Assembly (NCBI RefSeq): GCF_017303155.1
Contig: NZ_JAEKJR010000001.1
Span: 868,001-932,000, forward strand
Direction: 5' to 3'
Length of the DNA stretch: 64,000 bases
Source of the DNA: Microbulbifer salipaludis
Lineage (GTDB): Bacteria > Pseudomonadota > Gammaproteobacteria > Pseudomonadales > Cellvibrionaceae
Shown: positions 46,932 through 56,929 of the stretch, piece by piece
Layout: every line of letters starts with the position of its first letter
Position numbering within the stretch: position 1 is the stretch's first letter
The notes under the pieces: generated by a model
Databases searched by the model: none
Seen by the model: only the letters and a program-made list of their open reading frames with translations
What the model was told of the DNA's origin: nothing
Translations under genes and position numbers: made by a program

Positions 46932-47918
46932 ATGAAATTGCTGTCGATACTCGCTGATGCCAAGGACGCCGAGCGCGTTGCTGCTATCGCAGAAACCTGC
47001 GCGGCGGAAGAATTTCGTCTCGATGCCCAGGTTCCCAGCGGGCACCAGAGCATGCGCATGCTGGTGAGTGACGACAAGGTGCAGTCGGCGCTGGACCTGC
47101 TGGCACCGCTGGTGGAAGGGGTCGCCGGGGCGCGGGTGCTGGTGATTCCGGTAGAGGTTTCGCTGCCCCAGCAGAGTGAGGAGGAGCGCAAGAAGGAAGA
47201 CTCGGCACTGGCGGCGCGCGAAGCGCTGTATGCCACCGCGGAGAAGAGCGCGCGCCTGGACCGGGATTACCTGGTGCTGGTGGTGCTCTCGACCCTGGTG
47301 GCGGCGATCGGGCTGCTGGAAGACAACGTGGCGGTGATTATTGGTGCCATGGTGATTGCACCCCTGCTGGGGCCCAACATGGCGTTTGGTCTGGGTACTG
47401 CGCTGGGCGATACGGCGCTGATGCGCAGTGCCCTAGCTTCCCTGTCGGTGGGCGTGCTGGTGGCGACGCTCATCTCTGTGGTGATCGGGCTGGTGTGGCC
47501 GTGGGATGCGTTCAGTGAGGAGCTGCTGGCGCGCACCAACGTGGGCTGGGACTCGGTGGCGCTGGCACTTGCTTCCGGCGCCGCAGCGGCACTTTCCATG
47601 ACCACGGGCCTGTCGAGTGTACTGGTGGGCGTTATGGTGGCGGTGGCGCTGCTACCGCCGGCGGCAACCTTTGGCATGATGCTCGGCGCCGGCAAGTGGG
47701 AGCTGGCGGCCGGGGCGGGATTGTTGCTGGCAGTGAATATCGTGTGCGTCAATTTGGCCTGCAAGCTGGTGTTCCTGTTCCAGGACATCGAGCCGCGCAC
47801 CTGGTGGCAGAAGAAATCCGCGCACCGCTCCATGAAAATCTACATCACCGTGTGGGTCGTGACCTTGCTGCTGCTCTCCCTGGCCATTCACCTGCGTCAC
47901 CAGTTTAACCTTCAGTGA
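46932..47918 (+). CDS. DUF389 / TIGR00341-family membrane protein
   Basis: 328 aa of unknown function. The N-terminal 110 residues are soluble and are followed by six or seven membrane helices, including VAVIIGAMVIAPLLGPNMAF, a family hallmark, and SSVLVGVMVAVALLPPAATF. It is 73 bp after the TonB receptor gene and may be co-transcribed. Its stop overlaps the convergent PadR gene by 7 bp. Confidence 0.85.
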   Translation: MKLLSILADAKDAERVAAIAETCAAEEFRLDAQVPSGHQSMRMLVSDDKVQSALDLLAPLVEGVAGARVLVIPVEVSLPQQSEEERKKEDSALAAREALYATAEKSARLDRDYLVLVVLSTLVAAIGLLEDNVAVIIGAMVIAPLLGPNMAFGLGTALGDTALMRSALASLSVGVLVATLISVVIGLVWPWDAFSEELLARTNVGWDSVALALASGAAAALSMTTGLSSVLVGVMVAVALLPPAATFGMMLGAGKWELAAGAGLLLAVNIVCVNLACKLVFLFQDIEPRTWWQKKSAHRSMKIYITVWVVTLLLLSLAIHLRHQFNLQ

Positions 47919-48511
47919 TTGTGCTGCTCCGGGCCTTGTGCTCCCGCTTGCGCGTCCACTCTTTCCTCTTTCTGCCTCTCCAGCTCCAGTCGCTCCAGTA
48001 GCTGTTCCGCCCAGCGAATCCAGGTTTTTTCCGTTTCGATGCCAAGCAGCAGGGGCTGGTGCGCCAGCCACAGGCGCTGCTGCTGTTCCACAGGCCGGCT
48101 GTAGAACCGCTGGTTCTGGGCTTCGTAAGTGGCGAGCATCGCCCGGTGTTCCTGTAAATGCCGCTCTACCTCGGCGCGCAACTGGGTGTTGCTCAGGTGG
48201 TGGCCGGCGAACAGCTGGATCAGAAACGGCTCGCGGATCTTTTGCGCGGCGGCGGGTTTGGCCGCCCACTCCGCCAGGGCGGCGCGCCCGGCGGTGGTCA
48301 GTGAATACACCTTCTTGTCTGGCCGCCCCTCCTGGGGCTGTTCGGCGCAGTCCAGCAGGCCTTCCCCGTGCAGTTTGTGCAGCTCGCGGTACATCTGCTG
48401 ATGGCTGGCGCTCCAGAAGTAGCTGACGCTGCGTGCGAAGCGCCGCTTGAGGTCGTAGCCACTGCCGGGTTCGATATCCAGCAGGGTCAGTACGGCAAAT
48501 CTCAGTGACAT
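47912..48511 (-). CDS. PadR-family transcriptional regulator
   Basis: 199 aa. The N-terminal winged helix (1-85) has LTLLDIEPGSGYDLKRRFAR and the recognition region SASHQQMYRELHKL, then the wing GRPDKKVYSLT. The C-terminal helical part (95-180) dimerises. It resembles the Vir-type PadR subfamily. A palindromic site 57 bp upstream suggests autoregulation. Its effector is unknown. Confidence 0.88.
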   Translation of the reverse strand: MSLRFAVLTLLDIEPGSGYDLKRRFARSVSYFWSASHQQMYRELHKLHGEGLLDCAEQPQEGRPDKKVYSLTTAGRAALAEWAAKPAAAQKIREPFLIQLFAGHHLSNTQLRAEVERHLQEHRAMLATYEAQNQRFYSRPVEQQQRLWLAHQPLLLGIETEKTWIRWAEQLLERLELERQKEERVDAQAGAQGPEQHNH

Positions 48512-48567
48512 GATTCAGTTGCTTTCGCCGGGTTGAAAGGGGCGCGCGGCGCCCGGGCTCCGGGCCT

Positions 48568-48587
48568 CTATGCAAGTAGTTGCATAG
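48568..48587 (-). promoter_or_regulatory. Candidate PadR operator
   Basis: Perfect 8-bp inverted repeat CTATGCAA-GTAG-TTGCATAG upstream of the padR-like gene, close to the ATGT-N8-ACAT style of PadR sites. The rest of the 375-bp gap up to alaE is AT-rich, with a TATAAT at 48795-48800 that could be the alaE -10. Confidence 0.6.
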
Positions 48588-48886
48588 CGTCGCGGCCGTT
48601 TGCGCAGTGTAATCCCTGGCGACCCGGACGGCACCAGGGAGTGCGGGGAATTGCGTGGTAGGAAAAGGGGGTGGTTCAGCGGAAAGTTGCCTGAATTAGT
48701 GTGACTATTTCGTCAAATTGGTTTGTTTAGGATACTTGTGTATTTATTAATGAAAAATTGATCTTATGAGCCTAGTATTTCCATTTTTTGTGGATATAAT
48801 CGCCGGCGCCACCAAAAGTGGTTGAATAATGTCCAGAAGCAACTTCGACCGGTTACCCTTCGGTCGTATATCGGATTACCCCTAGC

Positions 48887-49459
48887 ATGTCACCGCAATC
48901 CCTGTCTCAGGCTACCGAAGCCATCCCCGTTTCCCCGCCCGTCATGGTGCTGGAAGACGAGCAGCCTGTTGAGACCAAGCAGTCCACCAATACTCAGCTC
49001 AATGCGCGGCAGAACCGCCGCACCCGCCGGGATGAATGGCTGCTGGATGTGTTTGCCATGAACAGCTTCTCGTGGGTGATTGCGATCCCCATCGAGCTGC
49101 TGCTGGCGGGGATGAGCTGGCGTGAGCATATTCAGGTGCGCCTGCTGGCGGTGGTGTTCAATACCCTGATTGCGCGCCCGTTCAGTATCTATCGCAACTG
49201 GGTTGTGGCGCGGTTCGGGCGCGGTGGCGTTGTGCACAATTACGCGGTCGATACCTTCGTGTTTCTCAGTTTTCAGTTGCCGCTGTATACCCTGAACATG
49301 ATTCTGGGCGGCGCATCGGCCGGCGAAATCGCTACAGCCTGCCTTACGTTCGTGATGATTGCCGGCGCGCTCGGTCGTCCCTACGGTATGTATCTCGACT
49401 GTCTGCGCCGTCTGTGGCTGAATAGGCGTCCGGCCGCAGACACCTGCTCTGCCGGCTGA
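48887..49459 (+). CDS. alaE: L-alanine exporter AlaE, with an N-terminal extension
   Basis: Four-helix inner-membrane exporter. The AlaE core spans about residues 48-180, with RDEWLLDVFAMNSFSWVIAI, then FNTLIARPFSIYRNWV, VDTFVFLSFQLPLYTLNMIL and GRPYGMYLDCLRRL. The first 45 residues are an extra polar, Gln/Thr/Arg-rich cytoplasmic tail absent from the 149-residue E. coli protein. No strong ribosome site is seen; an internal start is possible but lacks one too. Divergent from padR. Confidence 0.83.
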   Translation: MSPQSLSQATEAIPVSPPVMVLEDEQPVETKQSTNTQLNARQNRRTRRDEWLLDVFAMNSFSWVIAIPIELLLAGMSWREHIQVRLLAVVFNTLIARPFSIYRNWVVARFGRGGVVHNYAVDTFVFLSFQLPLYTLNMILGGASAGEIATACLTFVMIAGALGRPYGMYLDCLRRLWLNRRPAADTCSAG

Positions 49460-49498
49460 GCGATTTTTCCTGTAACAGCATGGGGCGGGTTTCCCGGT

Positions 49499-50206
49499 AT
49501 GCAGAACAAGCACATAGAAAATAACGGCATACAGAGTGATATGGCCGCTATCGGTGTCATTGCCGGTACCGCCACGGATACCCGCTTCGGCCTTGAATTC
49601 CTGGCCGCCCGCAATGTGCCAGGCATGGGGCTCGCCATCTCCAGTTCGCCGCAGGCCCAGACCCAGCTGCAGGCGCTGGGGCGCAGCGAACTCACCGCGC
49701 AGCTGATCCAGGCGATCGAACGCTTGCAGAATGCGGGGGCGGGTGCGGCAATGATCTACTGCAACTCCCTTTCCGGCGCGGTGGATATGGTAGCGGTGCG
49801 CTCGGCGGCGGCGATCCCGGTGATTTCACCGCTGGATGTGTATGCGGAGCTGACCCAGCGCTATCGGAATTTTGGCCTGCTGGCGGCGAACTGCCAGAGC
49901 TGCGCCAACATTGAGCGGGAAATCCTGTCGGGTAACCCCTCCGCCAAAGTCATTGGCATCGGCAACCTGCAGATTGTGGAAGACATCGAAGACGGTATGC
50001 CGGCCGCGACCATCGTTCGGCAGCATGCGCTGGATGACCTGGCCGCCGCACTGGTGAAAAGTGGCGTGCAGATTCTGATCCTCGGTTGTACCCATTTCGA
50101 CTACTTTTATGAGGAGCTGCTGTTGCACTGCGATGGAACACGGCTGTTCCTGCCCTCCGAGCGAATGCTGGCAATCTTGCAGGAGCGAGCTGTCCAGGCT
50201 GCGTAA
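49499..50206 (+). CDS. Aspartate/glutamate racemase family protein
   Basis: 235 aa cofactor-independent racemase fold. Both catalytic cysteines are present: IYCNSLSGA and LGCTHFDYF. The N-terminal VIAGTATDTRFG is the expected first loop. It resembles aspartate racemase more than MurI. An internal ATG at 49541 (MAAIGVIAG) is a possible true start and would remove an unconserved 14-residue tail. Located 39 bp after alaE. Confidence 0.83.
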   Translation: MQNKHIENNGIQSDMAAIGVIAGTATDTRFGLEFLAARNVPGMGLAISSSPQAQTQLQALGRSELTAQLIQAIERLQNAGAGAAMIYCNSLSGAVDMVAVRSAAAIPVISPLDVYAELTQRYRNFGLLAANCQSCANIEREILSGNPSAKVIGIGNLQIVEDIEDGMPAATIVRQHALDDLAAALVKSGVQILILGCTHFDYFYEELLLHCDGTRLFLPSERMLAILQERAVQAA

Positions 50207-50411
50207 TAGTTGATCGGTTCAACTGGTACGGGTGTTTATTTGCGCCTGATACCGCATTTTCACACTGTATTTTCTGCCAAATGGCGTAAAATAGTCTTGT
50301 TCATGCCCTTTGGTTGGGGTATCAATCGCGCGAGCAAGCGCTCACAAATAATCGGATAGGCTGCCCTGCGTTCACCCGCGGGGGTTTGCAGTAGGCAGGT
50401 TAAGCCGTCCG

Positions 50412-50435
50412 ACCGGGTCGCAGGAATGACCCGGT
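50412..50435 (+). promoter_or_regulatory. Hairpin in the leader of the kinase-like gene
   Basis: ACCGGGTC, loop GCAGGAAT, GACCCGGT, an 8-bp perfect stem that ends 19 bases before the ATG. AGGA in the loop could be an occluded ribosome site. It may modulate translation or read-through. Confidence 0.35.
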
Positions 50436-50454
50436 ACATAATTGGTTTTCAAGG

Positions 50455-51861
50455 ATGAATACAGCCATGACCTCACACGGCTCCGTCAGTCGTTCCCTGT
50501 TACGTTCCCTCGATTTGAGCAAGTCCGCGCGCACGCGGCCCGCTCTTGTCCTTCTGTCGCCGCTGTTCGCTCTCCCGCTGCCGGCCTCAGCGTTTCCCGG
50601 TGAGGGGCTGTTGCTGGATACGCAGGTCCCCCTGATCTGGGTGTTGCTACTGGTTATCACCACGGCGGCCTTTGCCATTGCCTGGACGGTAGCCACCGCC
50701 AAGACCCGCGCTGCACTGGACGCCGGGGCCGCGCAGGCTACGGATCTGCAGGCAGAAAATGCCAAGCTATTTCGCCAGGTTCAGTCGCGGGTGCACGAGC
50801 TGATGACGCGCGACAAACTGCTGGAAGAAGCCAAGGCCGAGACGGAGCAGATGCGCGAGGAGCACTGTGACTTTCTCTCGATTACCGGCCACCGCATGCG
50901 CAAGCCCCTGGAAACCCTGGTGAGCACCATGAACCTGCTTTCCCGCGGTACTGACGGTGAAGTGCGCCAGTTGGCAGAGGCTGCACTGGGCCAGTGCCGG
51001 CAGCTGCGCAGCAGTATCGAGGACATCCAGCGTGCCGGGCAGCTTTCCGGGCAGGTGGTGCCGGCGGCCGCGTCCCGAGATAGCGCCCAGCGTGAGCTGG
51101 AAATTCTTCTGGTGGAGAACGACTCGCATCCTTCCTTGCGCACGCGACTGGAGGCCCACGGCCACCGGGTACGCCGGGAGACTAACGGCGTTGACGGCGC
51201 CGACGCCGCCCTGCGTGGCAAGTTTGACCTGGTACTGGTCGACGTGCGTTTGCCGCTGATCGATGGAGTGGAAACGGCGCGCAAGATCCGCGGTGATTAC
51301 GGCAACAAAGACCTGCTGATTTTCGGCATGCTGCCGGATCTGCGTAAAGGGGATAAAGAGCGTTATCTGGAGCGCGGCTTGAGTGGCATTCTTCCGCTGC
51401 CCGCCAGTGACCCTCAGTTGTTGCAGTTACTGAATTGGGTGGAGCAGAAAACCCGTGAGTCGGCCCCTGCGGGTAAGCCCGCACGGGCCGCCAAGATACT
51501 GAACGCAAGCACGCTGGAGCGCCAGCGGGACACCCTCGGCCATCTGGCCTTTGCCGAGCTGCTGGGCGACCGTCTGGCCAATATGCCGAAGAAGATCACT
51601 GCTTTCACCAGCTCGCTCACCGGGCGCCACTGGCTCGATGCGCAGCATCAGGCACAGGCCATTGCCGCCGAGGCCGAAAGCGTGGGCCTTGAGGTGGTGG
51701 CGAGTCGCCTGAAGGCGCTGGCGGCGCGGCTGTCCATCGACAGCGAGCGGGATTACTGTCGCCACCAGCGCACGGAAATTCTGGGCCTGATGCGGACGTC
51801 CATTCAGCAACTGAAATCCTGGCGGGAGAAAAATGTCCACACCGAGTGGGCCCTGCGATAA
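50455..51861 (+). CDS. Histidine-kinase-like protein lacking the ATPase domain, with receiver
   Basis: 468 aa. One membrane segment (about 59-79) is followed by a coiled coil (85-138), a HisKA-like H-box with His146 (SITGHRMRKPLETL), and then directly a receiver domain (215-330) with Asp263 (LVLVDVRLP). No HATPase_c N, G1 or G2 boxes exist, so it cannot phosphorylate itself. The receiver position usually held by Lys is Pro (LPLP). The C-terminal helical region (355-460) looks like an HPt bundle, but its HxLK motif reads SRLKAL. It is probably a docking or decoy signalling protein. Confidence 0.75.
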   Translation: MNTAMTSHGSVSRSLLRSLDLSKSARTRPALVLLSPLFALPLPASAFPGEGLLLDTQVPLIWVLLLVITTAAFAIAWTVATAKTRAALDAGAAQATDLQAENAKLFRQVQSRVHELMTRDKLLEEAKAETEQMREEHCDFLSITGHRMRKPLETLVSTMNLLSRGTDGEVRQLAEAALGQCRQLRSSIEDIQRAGQLSGQVVPAAASRDSAQRELEILLVENDSHPSLRTRLEAHGHRVRRETNGVDGADAALRGKFDLVLVDVRLPLIDGVETARKIRGDYGNKDLLIFGMLPDLRKGDKERYLERGLSGILPLPASDPQLLQLLNWVEQKTRESAPAGKPARAAKILNASTLERQRDTLGHLAFAELLGDRLANMPKKITAFTSSLTGRHWLDAQHQAQAIAAEAESVGLEVVASRLKALAARLSIDSERDYCRHQRTEILGLMRTSIQQLKSWREKNVHTEWALR

Positions 51862-51973
51862 GTGCCGTGGCTGTTGCGACAATGTGTCCTGGGCAGCGTT
51901 ATATTCGGCGTGGTTTGGGCTTACACTAGCGGCTGGATTGAAACACGGTATTCATTGAAGGAACCCTGAGCCC

Positions 51974-52327
51974 ATGTCTGAGCAGTACCCTGCCCCCCAA
52001 CAGGCCGAGCGCGAGCGCTCTGGCCGCGATATTGCCACGCTGGTGTACCTGATTCAGGCCATCAGCCTGTTTACCGCGGTGCCCTTCTTTGTAGGTGTGC
52101 TGATTAACTATGTGAAGCGCGGCGATGTGCGCGGCACCCTGGCGGAATCCCATTTCCGCTGGCAAATTCGTACCTTCTGGTACAGCTTGCTGTGGTTCGT
52201 GGTGGGCTGGGCGACGGTGTGGATTCTGGTGGGCTTTGCGGTCTGGGGAATCAGCTGGGTGTGGATGGTGTATCGGGTGATTCGCGGCTGGTTAACGCTG
52301 GCGGATAACCGACCAGCCTACTCATAG
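51974..52327 (+). CDS. DUF4870-type small membrane protein
   Basis: 117 aa with three hydrophobic segments: about 22-42, 67-83 and 84-103 (WATVWILVGFAVWGISWVWM). The pattern ESHFRWQIRTFWYSLLWFVV is typical of DUF4870/TIM44-linked small membrane proteins. Function unknown. GGAA lies before the ATG. It has its own terminator. Confidence 0.8.
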   Translation: MSEQYPAPQQAERERSGRDIATLVYLIQAISLFTAVPFFVGVLINYVKRGDVRGTLAESHFRWQIRTFWYSLLWFVVGWATVWILVGFAVWGISWVWMVYRVIRGWLTLADNRPAYS

Positions 52328-52348
52328 AAAAATTGATGAGAGAGATGT

Positions 52349-52376
52349 GAGCGGCCAAGTGGCCGCTCTTTTTTTT
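52349..52376 (+). terminator. Rho-independent terminator
   Basis: GAGCGGCC, loop AAGT, GGCCGCTC, then eight T residues, 22 bp after the DUF4870 gene. Confidence 0.95.
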
Positions 52377-52411
52377 GTTTCGCAAACAGGCAAGGGGTGC
52401 GCCGTTGCCGC

Positions 52412-53671
52412 TTAGAAACCGCCCATCAATGCCAGTACAAACAGGTCTGCTGGCAGCTGCTGGCCATTGACCCGCAGGTTGCCGCGCTCGAGTTGCAGGT
52501 GCATGGACAGCTGGCCGTTTTCCTCCTTCAGGAAACCGTACTGTTTGAGCGCGCTGGCCTGCATGATCAGTGGCGATTGCAGCAAAGCCTGTTCGGCAGC
52601 GGTAATGTTGGCGCTGCCGTTGAGGTGGTCGAGCCAGAACAGCTTGTCATTCGCCACCGCTCGGTTCCGCGGCATGCCCTTCCAGTCCACATCCATTTGC
52701 AGTTGCATGGGGCCATTGGCGCTCTCGATATCCAGCTGTTGCTGCAATTTCACCGGGCGGTCAAATACCTGTGGCCAGCTGCGCTGGGCCGCGGGGGTGA
52801 GCAGCGCGGTATACAGGTAGTGGTGCAGGTCGTCATAGCTGACCGCCGGCGCGTTCAGCTGGTGGGTGAGGGCCCGGGCGGGGGTGGCCGACTGGATTTC
52901 CGGCAGCTTGACGGCGGTCTGCACGTTGAGGGTGCGCGCGGCCACCAGCTTTCCGGTGTAATCAAATTCGGCATTGCGCAGTTCCAGCGGCCCGGAGTCA
53001 TTGTTGGTGCGCACCAGCGGCAGGTCCAAGTGCAGACTGCCGGCGCCATTGGGGGCCAGCTGGAAGTTGCCGTTGGCCGACTGCAGGTAGAGTGCCTCGC
53101 GGTGGCCGTCCATGCGGACGAATTCACCCAGCTCGAAAGCACTGGCTTGCTGCTGCCCCTGGTAATCCGTGATCAGCTGAATGCGGCCGCCGGCAAACTG
53201 AATCTGCTGGTCGGCGACGTTGCGCTCAATGGGCAACAGGTGCAGGGTGTTGATGACCCGATTGTTTGCCGCGACCAGGGTTTCCACGATCACCGGGCTA
53301 TCTTCCACGCTGGCACCGATGGGGCCGTAGTAGGCCTCCAGCTGATGCCGCAGGGTCGGTTCCAGCTGCTTGCCGGTCAGGCGGGTTTTCGCGTAAAGGG
53401 CGCCGACGCGCGGGCCGCTGCGGGTGAACAGTACCGGACCGTGCTGGAGTTCGGTGAAGGTTTCCGAGGCGCCATCTTTCCCCTTGAGCAGAGTCAGGGC
53501 CTCGGCGCCGAACCAGCTGCGCTGGTAGCCGGTGACCTCAATGTTGGGCTGGTGCGCCAGCTGTTGTTGCAGCACTTGCTCCACCTTGGGGCCAATCAGG
53601 CCGGGGGCAATCAAGGCGGCCAGTAGCAACAGGGTGGAGAGGGCAATCAGGACAAAACGTAAGGCTTTCAT
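52412..53671 (-). CDS. DUF945 (YdgA-like) protein
   Basis: 419 aa anchored by one N-terminal helix (MKALRFVLIALSTLLLLAAL). The rest is a long beta-rich periplasmic domain, with repeated short strands such as SLHLDLPLV and LDHLNGSANIT, as in YdgA/AsmA-like proteins. No catalytic motif. The ATG at 53671 is taken; a TTG five codons upstream is possible. It lies between two unrelated units, convergent with DUF4870. Confidence 0.75.
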   Translation of the reverse strand: MKALRFVLIALSTLLLLAALIAPGLIGPKVEQVLQQQLAHQPNIEVTGYQRSWFGAEALTLLKGKDGASETFTELQHGPVLFTRSGPRVGALYAKTRLTGKQLEPTLRHQLEAYYGPIGASVEDSPVIVETLVAANNRVINTLHLLPIERNVADQQIQFAGGRIQLITDYQGQQQASAFELGEFVRMDGHREALYLQSANGNFQLAPNGAGSLHLDLPLVRTNNDSGPLELRNAEFDYTGKLVAARTLNVQTAVKLPEIQSATPARALTHQLNAPAVSYDDLHHYLYTALLTPAAQRSWPQVFDRPVKLQQQLDIESANGPMQLQMDVDWKGMPRNRAVANDKLFWLDHLNGSANITAAEQALLQSPLIMQASALKQYGFLKEENGQLSMHLQLERGNLRVNGQQLPADLFVLALMGGF

Positions 53672-53755
53672 GCGATCAAATTTCAAGCGTTTAAGTCAGG
53701 CGCCCGATGGTAGCAGATCGCGATGCAGACTGTGACCGCTATTCCCTCAATCTCC

Positions 53756-54676
53756 TCAATCCCCATCGACCAGGCCGCATTCACCGGCAATGGCGCGGGC
53801 GACCTTGGAGCCGCTTTCGCGGTTCAGGGCGTTGGAAATAAAGTTGCCGGCCTTGGCCAGACGGCCCAGATCGATACCGGTGTGGATGCCGAGGCCGTCG
53901 AGCATGTACAGCACATCCTCGCTGGCCACATTGCCCGAAGCGCCGCGGGCATAGGGGCAGCCGCCCAGCCCGGCAACCGCGGAATCCACCACGGTCACCC
54001 CCGCCTGCAGTGCCGCATAGATATTGGCGAGTGCCTGGCCGTAGGTATCGTGGAAGTGCACCGCCAGCTTTTCGAGGGGTACCTGCTGGGCCACGGTTTC
54101 AATCATGAACCGCGCCTTTTCCGGGGTGCCGACACCTATGGTGTCGCCGAGGCTGATTTCATAGCAGCCCATGTCCAGCAGCGCGCGACTGACCTCGGCC
54201 ACTTTTTGCGGCTTGATGTCGCCCTCGTAGGGGCAGCCCAGCACGCAGGAGACATAACCGCGCACGGGAATGCCATCTGCGCGAGCCTGCTCCGCCAGCG
54301 GGCGGAAGCGTTCCAGGCTCTCTTCGATGGTGCAGTTGATGTTCTTGCGGGTGAAGCTTTCCGACGCTGCACCAAACACCGCCACCTCATCCGCCTGCGC
54401 ATCCCGTGCCCGCTCGTAGCCCACCATGTTGGGGGTGAGGGCGCTGTAGGTGACACCGGGAACCCGCTGGATACCGGTAAGAACCTCCTCGCTGGCGGCC
54501 ATCTGCGGCACCCATTTGGGGCTGACAAAGCTACCGGCTTCGATAACCCGCAGACCGCTTTCGCTCAACAGGTTGATCAGTGCCACCCGTGTTTCCACGG
54601 AGATCGGCTGCTTTTCATTCTGCAGGCCATCCCGTGGGCCCACCTCGACTATTTTTACCCGGCTGGGAAGTGTCAT
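53756..54676 (-). CDS. liuE: Hydroxymethylglutaryl-CoA lyase
   Basis: Cleaves HMG-CoA to acetoacetate and acetyl-CoA, the last step of leucine degradation. TIM-barrel lyase with [11 protein letters not shown] at the N-terminus, the divalent-metal His pair HFHDTYGQ, and the cysteine-loop signature [15 protein letters not shown]. 306 aa. The ATG at 54676 is four bases after the liuD stop, with GAGG spanning that stop. It is the last gene of the liu operon. Confidence 0.96.
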   Translation of the reverse strand: MTLPSRVKIVEVGPRDGLQNEKQPISVETRVALINLLSESGLRVIEAGSFVSPKWVPQMAASEEVLTGIQRVPGVTYSALTPNMVGYERARDAQADEVAVFGAASESFTRKNINCTIEESLERFRPLAEQARADGIPVRGYVSCVLGCPYEGDIKPQKVAEVSRALLDMGCYEISLGDTIGVGTPEKARFMIETVAQQVPLEKLAVHFHDTYGQALANIYAALQAGVTVVDSAVAGLGGCPYARGASGNVASEDVLYMLDGLGIHTGIDLGRLAKAGNFISNALNRESGSKVARAIAGECGLVDGD

Positions 54677-54680
54677 CGCC

Positions 54681-56684
54681 TCAGGCCTCCGCAGTTTCCA
54701 CAGTGAAGTCGACCAGCAGGCTGCCGCCATCGACCAGTTCACCCGGAGCGCAGAAGAACTGGTTCACGGTGCCGTCTGCCGGCGCGCGCAGGGTGTGCTC
54801 CATCTTCATGGCTTCCATCACCAGCAGCGGTTGATCCTTGCTGACCTTTGCTCCCGCCTCTGCCAGCAGGGCGACAATGGTGCCGTTCATGGGGGCTTCC
54901 AGGCCGTGCGCTACATCGCTGGCCTCGCCAATATCCGGCGGCAGGATTTTGAAATCCACCTGCTCGCCACTGACAAACACCGTGCCCTCGCTGTCCTGGG
55001 CAACGCTGGAAAAGTTCACCCGGCGTCCATCCAGCACCGCCACGTTCTGGCCGTGCAGTGACGAGATGGTGCCTTGCTGGGCATCGACGGCGGCGTCACA
55101 GCGCCACTGCAGATTTTCTTCGCTGCCGGAAAAATGGATTTCGATTTCGCGCCCGTGCACTTCGACTTTCTGGCGGCGCCATACCGTCAGTCCGTTGCGC
55201 CAGTTATTGCCGGCGTGCCAGGGGGAAAAGGCATCGGCTCGGGGTGCACTGCGATGTTGTGCGCGGGTTTCGCTGTGTTGCAGGAAGGCGGCAATGGCTG
55301 CGCACTGCTGCGCGCGCAGCTGCTGTTCCTGCTGCAGAATTTCCTGTTCGTGATCTTCGATAAAGTGGGTGGTGACACGGCCATTCACAAATGCGGTGTG
55401 ATTGATCACCCGGCGCAGAAATTCAATGTTGTGGCGCAGCCCGGCGATCTGGTAGTGCTGCAGAGCGCGGTCCAGTTTGGCCAGCGCCTCCCGGCGATTG
55501 CGCCCGTGCACGATCAGCTTGGAGATCATCGGGTCGTAGTGCACGCTGATTTCATCGCCGGTCTGTACCCCGGTGTCCACGCGCACGGCGCTGTCCTGCT
55601 GGGGCGGCTGGTGGCGGAGCAGTTTGCCGGTCGCGGGCAGGAAGTCGTTGTCCGGGTCTTCCGCATAGATACGCACTTCAAACGCGTGGCCCACGATGTG
55701 CAGGTCTTCCTGCGCCAGTGGCAGAGGGTCGCCGGCGCCCACCGCCAGCTGCCAGGCCACCAGGTCCTGGCCGGTAATCATTTCGGTTACCGGGTGTTCC
55801 ACCTGCAGGCGGGTGTTCATTTCCATAAAGTAGAAGGCACCGCTGGCGTCGAGCAGGAATTCCACGGTGCCGGCTCCCACGTAGCCAATGGCGTGGGCGG
55901 CGCGCAGGGCGGCCTCGCCCATTTTCTTGCGGGTTTCTTCCGGCAACCCTGGGGCTGGTGCTTCTTCCACGACTTTCTGGTGGCGACGCTGTACGGAGCA
56001 GTCGCGCTCGAACAGGTACACGCCGTTGCCCTGCTTGTCGCAAAACACCTGAATCTCGACATGACGCGGGTTGACCACGTAGCGCTCGATCAGCATGACG
56101 TCGTCGCTGAATGCGTTTTGTGCTTCCCGTTTGGCGGCGTCCAGCGCTGCGTGGAAGTCGTCGGCCTTGTCGACCCGGCGCATGCCTTTACCGCCACCGC
56201 CGGCGGCGGCCTTAAGCAGTACCGGGTAGCCGATGCGGTTGGCGTGGCCTTCGAGAATACCTGGGTCCTGATTGGTGCCGTGGTAGCCGGGCACCAGTGG
56301 CACCTTGGCTTCTTCCATGATCCGTTTGGCGGCGGATTTGGAGCCCATGGCTTCGATGGCGGCGGCGGGTGGGCCGACAAAGATGATGCCGGCTTCTTCG
56401 CAGGCGCGACAGAAGTGGGCATTCTCGGAGAGGAATCCGTAGCCGGGGTGTATGGCGTCGGCGCCGGTGCGCTTGGCGGCCGCGAGGACTTTGTTGATAT
56501 CCAGGTAGGATTCTTTGGCCGGTGCGGGGCCGAGGTGCACGGCTTCGTCGGCCTGCTGGACATGCAGGGCATTGGCATCTGCGTCGGAATACACCGCAAC
56601 GGTGGCAACGCCGAGACGGCGCGCGGTGCGGATAATACGGCAGGCGATTTCGCCACGGTTGGCGATCAGCAGTTTGCGAATCAT
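54681..56684 (-). CDS. liuD: Methylcrotonyl-CoA carboxylase, biotin-carrying alpha subunit
   Basis: Biotin carboxylase plus BCCP in one 667-aa chain. The N-terminal [20 protein letters not shown]-grasp GGGGKGMR and [10 protein letters not shown] belong to the carboxylase. The C-terminal [10 protein letters not shown] places biotin on Lys627. It partners with LiuB. Its need for biotin is met by the bio operon at 23 kb. Separated from liuC by repeat G. Confidence 0.96.
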   Translation of the reverse strand: MIRKLLIANRGEIACRIIRTARRLGVATVAVYSDADANALHVQQADEAVHLGPAPAKESYLDINKVLAAAKRTGADAIHPGYGFLSENAHFCRACEEAGIIFVGPPAAAIEAMGSKSAAKRIMEEAKVPLVPGYHGTNQDPGILEGHANRIGYPVLLKAAAGGGGKGMRRVDKADDFHAALDAAKREAQNAFSDDVMLIERYVVNPRHVEIQVFCDKQGNGVYLFERDCSVQRRHQKVVEEAPAPGLPEETRKKMGEAALRAAHAIGYVGAGTVEFLLDASGAFYFMEMNTRLQVEHPVTEMITGQDLVAWQLAVGAGDPLPLAQEDLHIVGHAFEVRIYAEDPDNDFLPATGKLLRHQPPQQDSAVRVDTGVQTGDEISVHYDPMISKLIVHGRNRREALAKLDRALQHYQIAGLRHNIEFLRRVINHTAFVNGRVTTHFIEDHEQEILQQEQQLRAQQCAAIAAFLQHSETRAQHRSAPRADAFSPWHAGNNWRNGLTVWRRQKVEVHGREIEIHFSGSEENLQWRCDAAVDAQQGTISSLHGQNVAVLDGRRVNFSSVAQDSEGTVFVSGEQVDFKILPPDIGEASDVAHGLEAPMNGTIVALLAEAGAKVSKDQPLLVMEAMKMEHTLRAPADGTVNQFFCAPGELVDGGSLLVDFTVETAEA

Positions 56685-56739
56685 AGCTGGCTCTGTTGTC
56701 TTTCCCAGGTTCTTGGGTGCTCTGTTCTTGTAACGTAGC

Positions 56740-56850
56740 GGCCGGTCATCGGGGGCAGGTTTTCAGGACCGCTGTGAACCCATCCCTGGGCGCTTCGGCG
56801 CAAACATCCTGTTTGCGACGATCCTGAAAACCTGCCCCCGACGCCCGCCC
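56740..56850 (+). repeat. Palindromic intergenic element, copy G
   Basis: 111 bp in the liuC-liuD gap. The inner 19-20 bp of each arm, TCGGGGGCAGGTTTTCAGGA (56749-56768) and its complement, pair perfectly and the outer 9 bp imperfectly. Core and inner stem GCAAAC/GTTTGC match copy B closely. Confidence 0.9.
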
Positions 56851-56929
56851 TTCGATTTGAATTTCTTTACTTCGTAAGCGGTGGATGTGAATACCTCCGT
56901 TAGATGGCAACGGGTGCTCATCTCAGAAA

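Noticed and set aside
46871..46961. Short similarity between the end of the VOC gene (IPADAF), the receptor 3' flank and the DUF389 start (KLLSILADA)
   Set aside because: Only 20-30 bases with several mismatches; could be chance or a very old remnant.
50260..50454. Possible riboswitch upstream of the kinase-like gene
   Set aside because: A hairpin is present but no motif of a known riboswitch class could be recognised.
55074..56738. 554-codon open frame opposite liuD
   Set aside because: Shadow of the codon bias of liuD; no domain, no promoter context. The same holds for 57919-59265 opposite liuB.
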